In this document: positions 54,905 to 64,000 of the stretch, in pieces
Position numbering within the stretch: the stretch's first letter is position 1
Layout: each line of letters begins with the position of its first letter
The notes under the pieces: generated by a model
The model's database searches: none
What the model saw: the letters and a program-made list of their open reading frames with translations, nothing else
Told to the model about the DNA's origin: nothing
Program-made: the position numbers and the translations under genes
Origin: Micropterix aruncella
Taxonomy: Eukaryota > Arthropoda > Insecta > Lepidoptera > Micropterigidae
Direction of reading: 5' to 3'
Assembly: GCA_944548615.1 (NCBI GenBank)
Contig: OX155963.1
Span: 27,729,336-27,793,335 of the forward strand
DNA: 64,000 nucleotides

Positions 54905-55695
54905 TTTAGACGACTGCCCAAAGTCCAACAAAATTGGAATATAATGTGTTCAGGGCTCATCTGTGTATGTTTACGTTTCTTTATTCAAGCATAACTTCTA
55001 AGCGCTTGAACCGATTTAGAAATGTGTGGTATTGTTAGAACCGTTATGTCATCCCGAAAATCATAGAGCACCTTAATTGTCTAAATATCAAGTAATAGTA
55101 GTAAGCGGAGTGGGTAGCTTGTTTCCAGCCCTTGATGTCACCTGGATCTTTAAGATCTATTGTAACTACCTACTTTGTGGTTGGGTTGGTGGTCTACTAG
55201 TAGCCTGGTACTTCTTACCAGTCCATGTAGATCACTAACCTTCAAGTTGAGCAGATCGCTGGGTTCGCGAAAGGATCATCACAGTCAACTGTGTCTTTTT
55301 GCGGCGAGGCCTGGACAGCAACCAACGATGTGTATGCTGTCTTCAGGTTCCACGCCACATATTTGGCAGTCCTTGTACTCGGTCAAGCCAAATATTGAAT
55401 AGATATGCTCTAAGGGTCGTGTGTCCGTATTAAATATCAAGTAAATAGTTACCTAAATGTCCAAATGTCAATAAATTAACATAAATATATCGTGTCAAGC
55501 GTCAAATGAAAGGTCTAATTGTATACATTCCAAAAATATATATGTACCTATATGGATAATTACATAAACCACAAATATTTTATAAAAAACAGTAATTGGA
55601 ATTCTTATAAATACATGGGTTCACTTTTTGTAACGGCAGTCTTGCTTTTTATTCCTTTTATAATAATGTATTTACCTATCTGTTAATATAAGTAT
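54905..55695 (+). repeat. Family E repeat, interrupted by a LINE piece
   Basis: Matches 2060-2430. Family E sequence before 55095 and after 55432 is continuous with the other copy once the insert 55096-55431 is removed. Just after it come three 'agtataagtat' words (55706-55725). Confidence 0.7.
55096..55431 (-). pseudogene. LINE C-terminal fragment with 13-bp target duplication
   Basis: Flanked by aaatatcaagtaa at 55083-55095 and 55432-55444 (13/13). The minus strand reads EYKDCQICGVEPEDSIHIVG then CCPGLAAKR, the CxxC...H...C zinc-knuckle-like ending of R1/jockey-type LINE proteins ('C.lCg...Et..Hil..CpaLa..R'), followed later by a 'DIKGWKQA' end. It is severely 5' truncated. The plus frame 55175-55402 is a shadow. 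Confidence 0.7.
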
Positions 55696-55739
55696 TTATA
55701 AAAAGTATAAGTATAAGTATAAGTATTTTTATACACGTA

Positions 55740-56345
55740 TATCGACACTGAAAAGGATAAGTGGCTTTAGAGCTATTTGTCTATTTATTGTTAAGGATAG
55801 CCGATCAAAGTGTAAGAATTTTATATCTATTTTTTATTATAGATTACGATATAAAAACATATTAACAGCATACATTATATAGGGTATAAAATTGCTTAAT
55901 GCTAGTACATTGGGGCAACTTATAATCGCACTGAAAAGGCAAAAAAAAATATGTTTGAAGGATCAAGTAGATAAAAATGATACTCGTAACAGGCAAATTT
56001 TAAAAGACGGAGAAAAATTAATTTTTCTTATGTTCTGACCTTTTTATTAAATATAAGTGTGTATTATGACAATGGAAAGAATGGATGATTAAGGGCTGTT
56101 TAGCAAATTGTTTAGGCTATACGATCAAAGTTTTAGAATTATATAACTTTAAAAAAAATTATAGATATATAAAAAATACAATAACAATAACGAAAAATGT
56201 CCCTGTTTTTTAAGTTATTTATATATATTTTTTTCTATTTAATTATTAAGTAATGTACAAAAAAAACTGTTGTATAATACATAAGTCACAAAAAAAACAA
56301 TAATGGTAGGTAAGTGATAAATATAGATTATATATTTATGCGAGC
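55740..56345 (+). repeat. Family F repeats (old, tandem-like)
   Basis: 'gacactgaaaaggataagtg' with 'cgatcaaagtgtaagaattt' (55745-55825) is echoed by 'gacaatggaaagaatggatg' with 'cgatcaaagttttagaatt' (56067-56140), and again at 57028-57110. The right part, 'attaagtaatgtacaa' to 'aatggtaggtaagtga' (56240-56320), recurs at 57570-57665. Confidence 0.6.
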
Positions 56346-56389
56346 AAAGACAAGGTGAGATTATTAATTATATGTCGTATTAGATTATT

Positions 56390-56800
56390 CAACCGCATAG
56401 TACATTTTGGCAACCCTTCTGCGCCGACGAAATGCAGATGGCGCCGTTAGCATTTTCCGGCGAAATTTATAGCAATTTATTTGGCCAACTATGATAGCAT
56501 TGACAACGAATGATTTCTTGTAAAGTACTGGTTGATTATGAAAGCCATTTTTTATTCAATGATAACAATAATAACACTCATTCGTGCCGTCTATTAAACT
56601 ATTATATAGGCTGATTACGTCACAGAAACAATACGGAGTGATAGAATGCCATATGTATATTATTAGTCTATCTGACATTTAAGTGCGTAATTACCTACTA
56701 CATCTTGAAACCTGTTTACCAAATTAAAAAAAAAACATTTTTATGTAAATAATATTAAATTAGTAATAGCTATGATTTAAGAGTTTGTTTGTTGCCATAT
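56390..56800 (-). repeat. Family C repeat (inverted)
   Basis: 'ggcaacccttctgcgccg', 'aaatgcagatggcg', 'tataggctgatta' and 'gtgcgtaattacctac' are the reverse of 14600-15015. It also contains the 'atagaatgccat' word found in the 7.4-8.5 kb copy, showing that this word belongs to the family. Confidence 0.7.
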
Positions 56801-57019
56801 TATTATTTTATTTCGAGATAGGATACTGTATGGGCGTGTTCAGAGTGCCATCTATAATGCTCCATCATACTGCCATATTACGTAAGTGTTGTATATAAGA
56901 GAAGATTAATCAATGTTTAGAACTATGATTGCATTGTAAGCGTTTCGTTTCATAGTAAAATCCTAGCTGCCAATAGGTAACATGCTATGAGGCAATGTAA
57001 TACCCTAAATAATCAAAGA

Positions 57020-57114
57020 TATTGAGATGTGTATCGACGGTAGAAAGGATTAGGTAATTTGGGTGCTATTGAGCTTTTTTTCAGGGCAGGCCATCAAAGT
57101 TTAGGGAGTATACG
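57020..57114 (+). repeat. Family F repeat, left part (split by MITE)
   Basis: Matches 56060-56140. The alignment continues at 57507-57670 once the MITE is removed. Confidence 0.55.
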
Positions 57115-57506
57115 GGGTGTTATTACTGCACGGGCTTTTTTTCTGTGGGTGAATCAGTACAAGGAAGTAAAAAACTTTTGATATTTTTTTTTGAAAAAAA
57201 ATATTTTTTGTTTTTTTTTTTTTAATTTGAATTATTTGAAGAAGTTGACTGTTAAATAAAGGTTTGAGAAGTGTTTGAACGCGCTCCGCCTTCTAGCGGT
57301 AGGTGATAAGTCGTAAATAAACAATATCAGCGACATTTTACCAACCGATAGATAGCGCATCGTGATCACAGCTTTTCATACTATTTAATCATAAAAAAAA
57401 AAACAAATTTTAAAAAAAAAAAATTTTTTTTTCTCATTTTTTTATTAAAACTTATTTTGTTGTACTGATTCACCCACAGAAAAAAGCCCGTGCAGTAATA
57501 ACACCC
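57115..57506. mobile_element. MITE with 47-bp perfect inverted ends
   Basis: The left end, beginning GGGTGTTATTACTGCACGGG (57115-57162), is mirrored at 57460-57506 with at most one length difference in the T-run. The interior is AT-rich with long A and T runs and has no coding capacity. No clean target duplication could be fixed, because the neighbouring bases are ambiguous, so the superfamily is open. Confidence 0.8.
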
Positions 57507-57680
57507 GACATAAACAATTTATTAATATAAATAATGGTATATAAAAACTTTGCTTTATGAATTATTATTTATTAAGTAAAGTACAAGAAAAAGAACTGGA
57601 CATGTAGATTGTAGTACATAATCGTACATAATAGTTGCGAACAAACATCAATGGTAGGTATGTGAAAATATAGATGATAA
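57507..57680 (+). repeat. Family F repeat, right part
   Basis: 'tattaagtaaagtacaag' and 'aatggtaggtatgtga' match 56240-56320. Confidence 0.55.
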
Positions 57681-57689
57681 TGATTAAAG

Positions 57690-57800
57690 TAAATTCTCTT
57701 CCTTAGAACAGGCGGCAGCATAGTTAGGTTTGACTATTGCAAATTTTAGCTATTGTAACTGTGAAAATGAATAAATTAATTTGAATTTGAATTGTTGGCC
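57690..57800 (+). repeat. LINE 3' end with (AATTTG)n tail
   Basis: 'gaaaatgaataaat' followed by 'taatttgaatttgaattg', the usual plus-strand LINE 3' end with an AATAAA signal and a hexamer tail. Confidence 0.5.
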
Positions 57801-58260
57801 GCGTCCGCACCTGGCGCACGGCGCAGTGCGCTCGGATTTATGTTCTGTCGTTTTCCCAGCTTTGATGATGTTATCCACTCGAGCGAAGTACCTATTCCAT
57901 TGTGCACTAAAAGTAAGCGTTTTATTCTAAGGAGAATTCTAATGGCCGATTGGGCTGCTAGGTGCGATTGGGTCAGTGGTGTTATAATCGTCGTTATCAG
58001 CGGAGAGCGATCTGTGGCGCACGGCGCGCCGCCGAACAGCAGCAGCCGGACCAGGCCGGACCTTGTGGTGCTCCCCACCAGGCCCCACCCTCGATCGCGC
58101 CGCCGCACAGTGGATCATAATAGATTACAACTTCGATATAAAGAACTTCGAACCTAAAAAACGGGTGTATCACCCCAAGATTTTCCCGGCAATTAGCCAG
58201 GGACGTCAATGCATTCAATTTAAAAATCGAGCTGCAAACGCGTTGCCGTAAAATTCGCCG
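57800..58260. other. GC-rich block, unassigned
   Basis: High GC with CpG ('cgcacggcgcgccgccg', 'ccctcgatcgcgccgccgc') and frames of 110-121 codons on opposite strands, none with a recognisable domain. Such opposed frames are expected in GC-rich DNA with few stops. A gene 5' end or part of a transposon are both possible. The 'ccaagattttcccggcaa' motif near 58182 is shared with 16836. Confidence 0.3.
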
Positions 58261-58960
58261 TTATATATTCGAGTTTCGAAGGAGCGACACAGCGCAATGA
58301 AGATTTAAATTTTGAATGCGACGCGCAGCCGCAAATTTAAATATTTGATTCCCACATACATTTGTATGGCCAAATTAAAATATTATTTGTGCAGCTCGTA
58401 TATGAGATATTCCTACCAAAATTTCACGTGATTTCGGTTCAAAATGGCGTCTGTCCACCGAATTTCTAGTCTCTAAGTCTTTTTTTACGTGGTATTAAAC
58501 GTGGTATTAATTATTTTTCTATTTACTGTTTTATTAAAATGGCATTATTACAAAAAATATGTTATATTTTATTTTATTTATTTTTATTAGCTAAATTTTA
58601 AAAATTCATTTTATAAAAGAACATTTTATAAATTAACATTAATATACCTAGCCATTAATACATTTCAAATTAGCAAATAATATAAAGCACCTATTTAAAA
58701 GATAATAATTTTATAACCTTTTTTTTTCAAGAAAAAAGGAAACCAGGAAAAAGAAGCATTTCTAAATTTAAATGTATAAGTACAATAGGGGAATGGAAAT
58801 GGAAGCGAGGGATTGTTATAACACTATATGTAATATACGTTCATAAATGGCCATACATACGTATACTATTGACATATAGGTATATACATATAAACATGCA
58901 TACACACATAAATACATTGTATATAATAAAGTAATAAGTAGTGCGTATTTTATAAATATT
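58261..58960. other. AT-rich DNA, no gene seen
   Basis: Contains repeated 'catacatac'/'acacacataa' words near 58850-58920, probably the 3' untranslated part of the LINE piece that follows. Confidence 0.45.
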
Positions 58961-58964
58961 TAAA

Positions 58965-59470
58965 TTAATTATCGTTCCTGAGCTTTTCTTCGACTGCGTG
59001 AAGAAAAGGCTTCCTGTCCAGAGAAAAAATGTCAAGGTCATTAAACCTGTTATTAAAAGAGCTGAGTAACCGTATCATAGTAGAGTTGCTGAAGTGGCTT
59101 GTATTGCATCTGGGCACGTGAAACAAACGAGAAACTCGGGTACTTCTGGGGGGCACTCTCAAGGAAATTCGCTCAGTTAAAGCTGGACAGTCTATTAAAG
59201 CATGAAGGATGTCATATAGGAAAGACATGTCGGTTATGGTCCGTCTATTATAGAGCAGTGCAACCTTAAAGTAATCCTCTCGTTTCTCATATGTCTCGAA
59301 GTTCGTGTGCTCGCGCCAATTTAGGTATCGCAAGAAACGCTTTTGGACGCCCTCAACCTTGTTGACAGATGCAGCATACATCGGTGACCATATAGTGGAT
59401 CCGAAGTCTATTATCGGTGACCATATGGTGGATCCGACGTATATTATCTTACATATGGGGATTTTAAGTA
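58965..59470 (-). pseudogene. LINE C-terminal region (jockey/CR1-like)
   Basis: The minus frame 58965-59381 reads VEGVQKRFLRYLNWREHTNF, then SFLYDILHALIDCPALTERI and STRVSRLFHVPRCNTSHFSN, the region after the RT in insect LINEs that are often annotated as jockey-like. The frame ends in its natural-looking stop (LRNDN). Upstream, a 33-bp tandem duplication (59379-59446) doubles the conserved 'GSTIWSP' segment. There is no catalytic domain. Confidence 0.75.
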
Positions 59471-60545
59471 TTATTAGTCGCTTGTGAATGATATATTATT
59501 GTAAGACAATACACAATGATTAGTTGATTGAATCTATCCACTTCCGGTTTTAAAAGTAGAAAATTGTAGAAAAAATCGGTAGTCTGTAAAGTCGGTTTAC
59601 TGACGATAGTTGAACGTGACAACGTCATAAGAAAATACTGATGGAATGGTTGCATTTGACTGTGTAAAACAATTGCTATCTGGAACTCTAAATGACTCTG
59701 TGTAAGTGCATTCTTTTACACTTGACAATGTGTAAAACAATTGCTGAACATATATTTAATATCGAAAGAGTCATTACCTTTATCGCCGCAATTATCGTTG
59801 ATATAAACAATTGCTATCGTTGGTATAACAATCTTCTTAAATGGAACGCCTCAGAGCGAGGTAACGCCGCATGATTCATGTTTTTACGTGCGTGCAGCCG
59901 GCTCCATCGAATTATAAGACTGCCACGTCAACAATATACGATTTGGATGATAATGATGATGATTGTGGGTATCTTTTGGAGAGGTATAATGAGGTCGTTC
60001 ACTTTAGATCTACGTCATTCAAAACATTTTTCAATTTGATCGATAGCATTGCGTGTTTTATGGATGCCACCTGGATAATCCACTGTGCGCCGCTCGGACC
60101 AGCTGCGGCGTCTCACTGATAACGGAGCTAGCTGATTGCGAAATGCTGTTACATATTGATTGCGCGCGGCTTGGACAACGCCGGGTAGTACCCGCAGCCG
60201 TACACACAGTACCGCCCGTTGCAACAGATTCTCGATCTACGCAACGCAATGGCATAGCCAACGGCCGCCGGAGATATGGACACTTTCTGTTATCAGCTCT
60301 GCATGAGACTACATTATAACAAACCTACATCTAGCGCTGTTTCATAGACAAATCGGTTGGCTTCGGCGACGAACTTCCTCCCGTTATCGATCAAATTTGA
60401 AGATTCGATATCCATGACAACGATTGAATACTTGGTACAATATTTTGTACGTTGTTTACAACGGTTTTAGAGGCGAGCGACAACTTACCTGGATTGGGTT
60501 AATGTCGTCCAGTTTGTACTGGTCTCATATAATTTCATTTTTCAA
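59471..60545. other. Unassigned; mixed patch at 59.9-60.3 kb
   Basis: 59650-59760 has an internal repeat, 'tgtgtaaaacaattgct', twice 85 bp apart. 59870-60320 is GC-richer with frames on both strands (82-88 codons) but no domain; 'tgataatgatgatgattgtg' may be a DEGTLD-like acidic stretch or a simple repeat. Some PIF-like 'FRNFLR' style sequence was looked for and not found convincingly. Confidence 0.35.
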
Positions 60546-60547
60546 TT

Positions 60548-60925
60548 TCAAGTTGTCAATTACTGCGGGAAAACCGGTCACCCCAAAAAGGTATAACGAT
60601 ATCAGATCATTATTTTAACTATGAGGTGAAAGCAGAGACTTAGGACCAACAGTTCACCATCTAACTACGCCAACATGCCCGCGACAGTTCAATGCCTTAC
60701 AGCGAGGCATTAGAAAATGAAACAAGCGGGCAGCCTCACGTCCTCACTACCAGATTCCACCTGATTTTTCTGGCCTCCAGTCTTGTCACAGGTTTGAAGT
60801 CACTTGCGAGGCCTCTATATGGTGTTAACGGTAATTCAGTTTGAATTTATCGCGGAGCGTGGCGTTCTTTGCTTGTTTTTTACACGGGATCCGCTGGCCA
60901 ACGGGTCGTTTCAAGAGTAGTAGTA
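60548..60925 (+). repeat. Family A repeat, 5' half (second subfamily)
   Basis: 'aagttgtcaatta', 'accggtcacccc', 'ctacgccaacatgcccg', 'gaagtcacttgcgaggc' and 'ggtaattcagtttgaattt' followed by 'tatcgcgga'. Lacks the 3' third. Confidence 0.8.
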
Positions 60926-60988
60926 TAAAGAGTGATATAACTGATAATAATCAACTTAATTTGGAACTGAAAGTAAGTCGTACAAAAT

Positions 60989-61030
60989 TGTTGGGTACTA
61001 CACCAACAATTTTGGTGTAGTACCCAACAA
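60989..61030. repeat. Perfect snap-back hairpin
   Basis: TTGTTGGGTACTACACCA and its exact complement are separated by seven bases. Like the ones at 1022 and 2517 it is isolated. Confidence 0.75.
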
Positions 61031-61197
61031 TATACAGTTTACCTATAAGGTGTACAATATTTTTGATAACTAAATATATTTCCACTTAAATATACAAAAT
61101 ACCTAAAGAGTAATAACAAATCAAAAATATAATAGGGTAATCACAGTTAATAAATTAAATTTACAATGTCATCACAAAGTTGGTTAAAAATAAAAAA

Positions 61198-61593
61198 AAA
61201 CACTAAAAACACGCTTTTATAAATGCACGTAAAAAAAGCCGGTCCAAACACGGCTATGATACGATATTCCATCATGGAATGCCAGCGCCTATCAACCGGT
61301 TTCATCATCAGACCTTGAAACCTAATCGTGGTCAAAGTTCATTCCAAGACTTTTCTAACAAGTCCAAACACAGCTATGATATGATGTTACATCATGAAGT
61401 TCCAGTTCATATCTTCCGACTCCATCATCAGATCAGTTCGACAGTATATATTATTGTATTGTCATCAGAACTACATACAGATGCCAATTTTCATGACGCT
61501 ACGATCCTTGGAAGATGGTTAAATTAGTTACCTTAGATTCCATTACATAATTAGTTACATACAGGTCGACCTAATAAAAGCGTGTTAAAAAAG
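61198..61593 (+). mobile_element. MITE-like element M1, copy 2
   Basis: The ends 'aacactaaaaacacgctttt' and 'aataaaagcgtgttaaaaa'. Nearly identical to copy 1 (22981-23437) over the right 260 bp; its left part (61215-61330) is presumably the original sequence that was rearranged in copy 1. It shows internal repetition of 'tccaaacac.gctatgata', 'catcatg' and 'gactccatcatcagatc'. Overlapping frames are spurious. Confidence 0.75.
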
Positions 61594-62085
61594 AAAAAAT
61601 CTACTTTAAATATCTAAAAAGAAGAAATGTACAATAGCCTATTGATTAAGTAACAATAAATGCTAAACAAAAGCATTAAATCCGAAGTAAAAGAAGGGCA
61701 CATCTGAAAAATAAAGGTTTAAACATATTAATAAAAACTACATATAATGATAACTAATATGTAGACATTTATATACTAAATTTCCTTTACTGGATGTTAT
61801 ATGTATATGTCAATTTGAATTTGAAAGAAAATGTCACCATGGAATTATTAAAGTGTCTACGTATATAAATATAGTTGAAATTAAACCAGCACAAGAAATC
61901 CTTAGTCAAAAACTAATAGCATAATCTGAAAACAAGGGTTGGGTCACGTCAAAATAATACTAATCTTTAATAAACAAAATAGGCGAAAAATATGACTAAT
62001 ATATAACCATGGTGCTGACGATGATTTATTATCTTAAGGCGTCGGGCCTAACGAAATCAAATAGCTTAAGATCAAGGAAATACGA
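61594..62085. other. AT-rich DNA, no gene seen
   Basis: Nothing recognised. Confidence 0.5.
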
Positions 62086-62094
62086 AAGTTAACA

Positions 62095-62330
62095 TCTTGG
62101 TAACGCTGCCCCAATCCCCCTACAGTCCGGACATGGCTCCGGCCGACTTCAATCTCTTTCTTAGGATCAAGACCGTCCTGAAAGAAATCCGTTTTGGGTC
62201 GACTTAAGCCATCCAAGACGCCGTGACGAGGGCCCTTGTTTCCAGGACGCGTACCGTGCGTGGCAGACTCGCTAAAAAAACGTGTGTGGATGCCCAAGAG
62301 AACTACTTCGAAGATTATCAACCGTCTGAT
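62095..62330 (+). pseudogene. mariner-type transposase C-terminal fragment
   Basis: The plus strand reads LPQSPYSPDMAPADFNLFLR (third catalytic Asp in 'PADF'), then IKTVLKEIRFGST, one stop, AIQDAVTRALVSRTR and CVDAQENYFEDYQ. The 'SPDLAP.DFFLFP..K' and 'C....G.YFE' patterns are typical of mariner ends, but the sequence is clearly different from the copies at 28.3 and 45.9 kb. The long minus frame 62034-62321 is a shadow. Confidence 0.75.
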
Positions 62331-63170
62331 CTTAAGAGGCCTATTACAAAATAGCGTAGGTATTCTTTTAAAATGAGTTTAAAAAATGAACGCATTTTTT
62401 TTTGGATGTAACTATAAAAGATAGGATAAATAAATAAATAAATAAATAAATAACTATTCAACCCTGGGAGAAAACCGCGGCACTGAGCGCTCTTCTCTTG
62501 CGCAAGCAAATATATACACAATTTCTAATTGTTTTTTGCAGTGTTTTCTCCTTTCTAATGACAATAATTTATATTATGTCGTATTGCTAAAAGAGTGAAC
62601 TTTAATATAGTATAAGTATTATATAAGAATCTTATTTTATTTCTGAGAAAATTAGAATGATACAGGAAGTTTTTTTTTAAATTTTGTGTAATTGTAAGTA
62701 ATGTATACCTTGGATATGTGGTCAAAAAACGAAAAAATAAGGCCGCTATGGTCAACAAGAATACATGACGGACATAAAAAAAAATAGTATACGGTTTTCG
62801 TTGTAGTGATATTACTGTATTAAGGAGCTCAAAGTTTGCCTTCCGAGCGTTTTACGAATAACGACTTTCGGAAAATGGGCTGAATAAGTAAATAATATTC
62901 GTTATATCTAAAATTAAAGGCCGCTATGGTCAACATCAAGAAATGGTCCAGGTAATTCAGTAATTAAAGTTTGTAGAAATCTCTTCATTTCTTGGAATTA
63001 GAACGCCAAAAATCCACTTTTCTTGCCTTTCTGGAAAAAATATGTGATAGGGCTCTTAAAACCAACCATTTTCAATAAATAAATAGATTAAAAAAATTGC
63101 ATAACTTTCCAGACACACCATGTATAAAATTAAAATTATAGAAAATTTACACGCTGTCGTAGTTAATTAA
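62331..63170. other. AT-rich DNA, no gene seen
   Basis: (AAAT)n at 62421-62452. 'aaggccgctatggtcaacat/a' occurs twice (62739-62757, 62919-62936), perhaps a worn repeat. Confidence 0.45.
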
Positions 63171-63171
63171 C

Positions 63172-63410
63172 ATTATTATTATTATTATTATACATTTAAC
63201 AGGTAGGCAGCTTAAGCTGATGCGCCTGAGTCCGTGTTTGCATTACAATTTCTGTGGAATAAGTCCAGTTTATTTTTAAAGTCATTGACACTTTTGTCAT
63301 TGATCACTTCACTTGGGAGAGCATTCCATTCGTTTACCACTCTACTGCTGAGGAAATGTTTCTTGAGATTTCTTGTTTCTTCACGCTGAAGTAGTATGAT
63401 CATAGTATCA
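63172..63410 (-). pseudogene. LINE C-terminus with (ATA)n tail
   Basis: The minus frame 63212-63403 reads EETRNLKKHFLSSRVVNEWN, ALPSEVINDKSVNDFKNKLD, the classic last residues of CR1-like LINE proteins ('RN.FF..RVVN.WN.LP..vv.a.svn.FKn.LD'). It is followed toward lower coordinates by a short 3' untranslated region and a triplet tract (63173-63190). Severely 5' truncated. Confidence 0.8.
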
Positions 63411-63504
63411 TCGTAACATCATAATTATGGGAAACGTTTTCATAGATTATGAGTAAAAGAACGGTTCAGTCCATTACTTTAGGTAGGTAGTTTCTAATTT
63501 CGCT

Positions 63505-63632
63505 ATACAATTTCGTAATGTCGTGATAAAGTGAAATTTCGTAATGTCGCAATAAAGTGAAATTTCGTAATGTCGCGATAAAGTGAAATTTTGTAAGGTC
63601 GCGATAAAGTGAAGTTTCGTAATATCGCCGTG
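63505..63632 (+). repeat. 26-bp minisatellite
   Basis: About five units of 'tttcgtaatgtcgcgataaa' plus 'gtgaaa', with single-base changes between units ('gtaaggtcg', 'gtaatatcg' at the right end). Decay is stronger at the ends, as usual. Confidence 0.9.
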
Positions 63633-64000
63633 ATTTTACCTTGGTCTTCTTGGTTAAAAAATATTTATAGAAATTTAAAATGGTATAAAATCACCCAACC
63701 TAAACCCCACCCCGCACATACTAGAATACCTGGTATCCTCGAAAAAGATAACAAATCGTAACACTTTGCGCGGAAGACGAGTTCCACATTTACATAGTAC
63801 TTCAGCGAGGGGTGGAAGATTGACAGGGAGAGAAGGTTGCAAGGTTGTAAGGTTGCAAGAGACGGAGTCTCGTATTTACCAATAACTATCCACCATGTAG
63901 CTCTATTTGACTACATCTTTGTGACTATTAATATTATTTTTTCAGCGACTATTTTAAAATATTTAAAAAATTTAGAAATTTTATTTATATTTGTTGTTAT
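63633..64000. other. No gene recognised
   Basis: A mixed patch at 63680-63900 contains 'ggttgcaaggttgtaagg' short repeats; otherwise AT-rich. Confidence 0.45.

Noticed and set aside
57776..58157. Opposed 110- and 121-codon frames in the GC-rich block
   Set aside because: Neither shows a domain or coding bias over the other; expected from high GC content.
61003..61030. Hairpin as a transcription terminator or microRNA precursor
   Set aside because: The stem is perfect, only 18 bp and unlike an animal miRNA precursor; no bacterial-type terminator is expected here.

Overview
The window looks like a non-coding, transposon-dominated stretch of an insect nuclear genome, most likely from a moth or butterfly. 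The reasons are the AT-rich background, the absence of any long host open reading frame, and the mix of decayed elements: CR1/jockey-like LINEs with short-repeat 3' tails, a Penelope-like element, hAT, PIF/Harbinger and several mariner lineages, and MITE-like foldback elements with the 'ccgacttcaa' and 'gctattgcatagc' types of ends that I associate with Lepidoptera. Family placements come from motif recognition only; no database search was run.

The one long intact reading frame (41414-43453, minus) is a LINE reverse transcriptase, not a host gene. Other protein similarity is all fragmentary: a hAT transposase C-terminus (10.6-11.5 kb), a PIF/Harbinger-like fragment between terminal inverted repeats (12.7-13.4 kb), an old jockey/CR1-like RT (27.3-28.3 kb), mariner pseudogenes (28.3-29.2, 45.9-46.2 and 62.1-62.3 kb), a Penelope GIY-YIG segment (50.5-50.9 kb) and eight LINE C-terminal scraps. 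The only possible host coding sequence is a pair of homologous 116/117-bp segments with splice-like borders at 38.7 and 39.5 kb.

Region by region. 0-8.5 kb: mosaic repeats plus complex low-copy DNA. 8.5-20 kb: two oppositely oriented arrays of an approximately 118-bp satellite, several copies of a roughly 0.65-kb retroposon-like family ('family A'), the hAT and Harbinger remnants and a 0.9-kb tandem duplication. 20-27 kb: diverged minisatellites, a tandem array split by three ~0.6-kb foldback elements, and a MITE. 27-34 kb: LINE and mariner remains, then a GC-rich island at 33.3-33.7 kb. 34-48 kb: a long (TA)n tract, the two exon-like segments around a fourth foldback copy, two solo LTRs with 4-bp target duplications, and the LINE. 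49-52 kb: Penelope 3'-end repeats and a family A copy inserted in a LINE fragment. 53-64 kb: nested old repeats, a MITE with 47-bp inverted ends, LINE pieces, a second copy of the 23-kb MITE and a 26-bp minisatellite.

No pathway or gene system can be read from the window. What is informative is the record of insertions: target-site duplications on family A copies (14/14 bp at 16.1 kb, 11/12 bp at 51.6 kb), nested insertions that give relative ages, and sequence scars (perfect snap-back hairpins, filler-like DNA) that point to replication-repair events.
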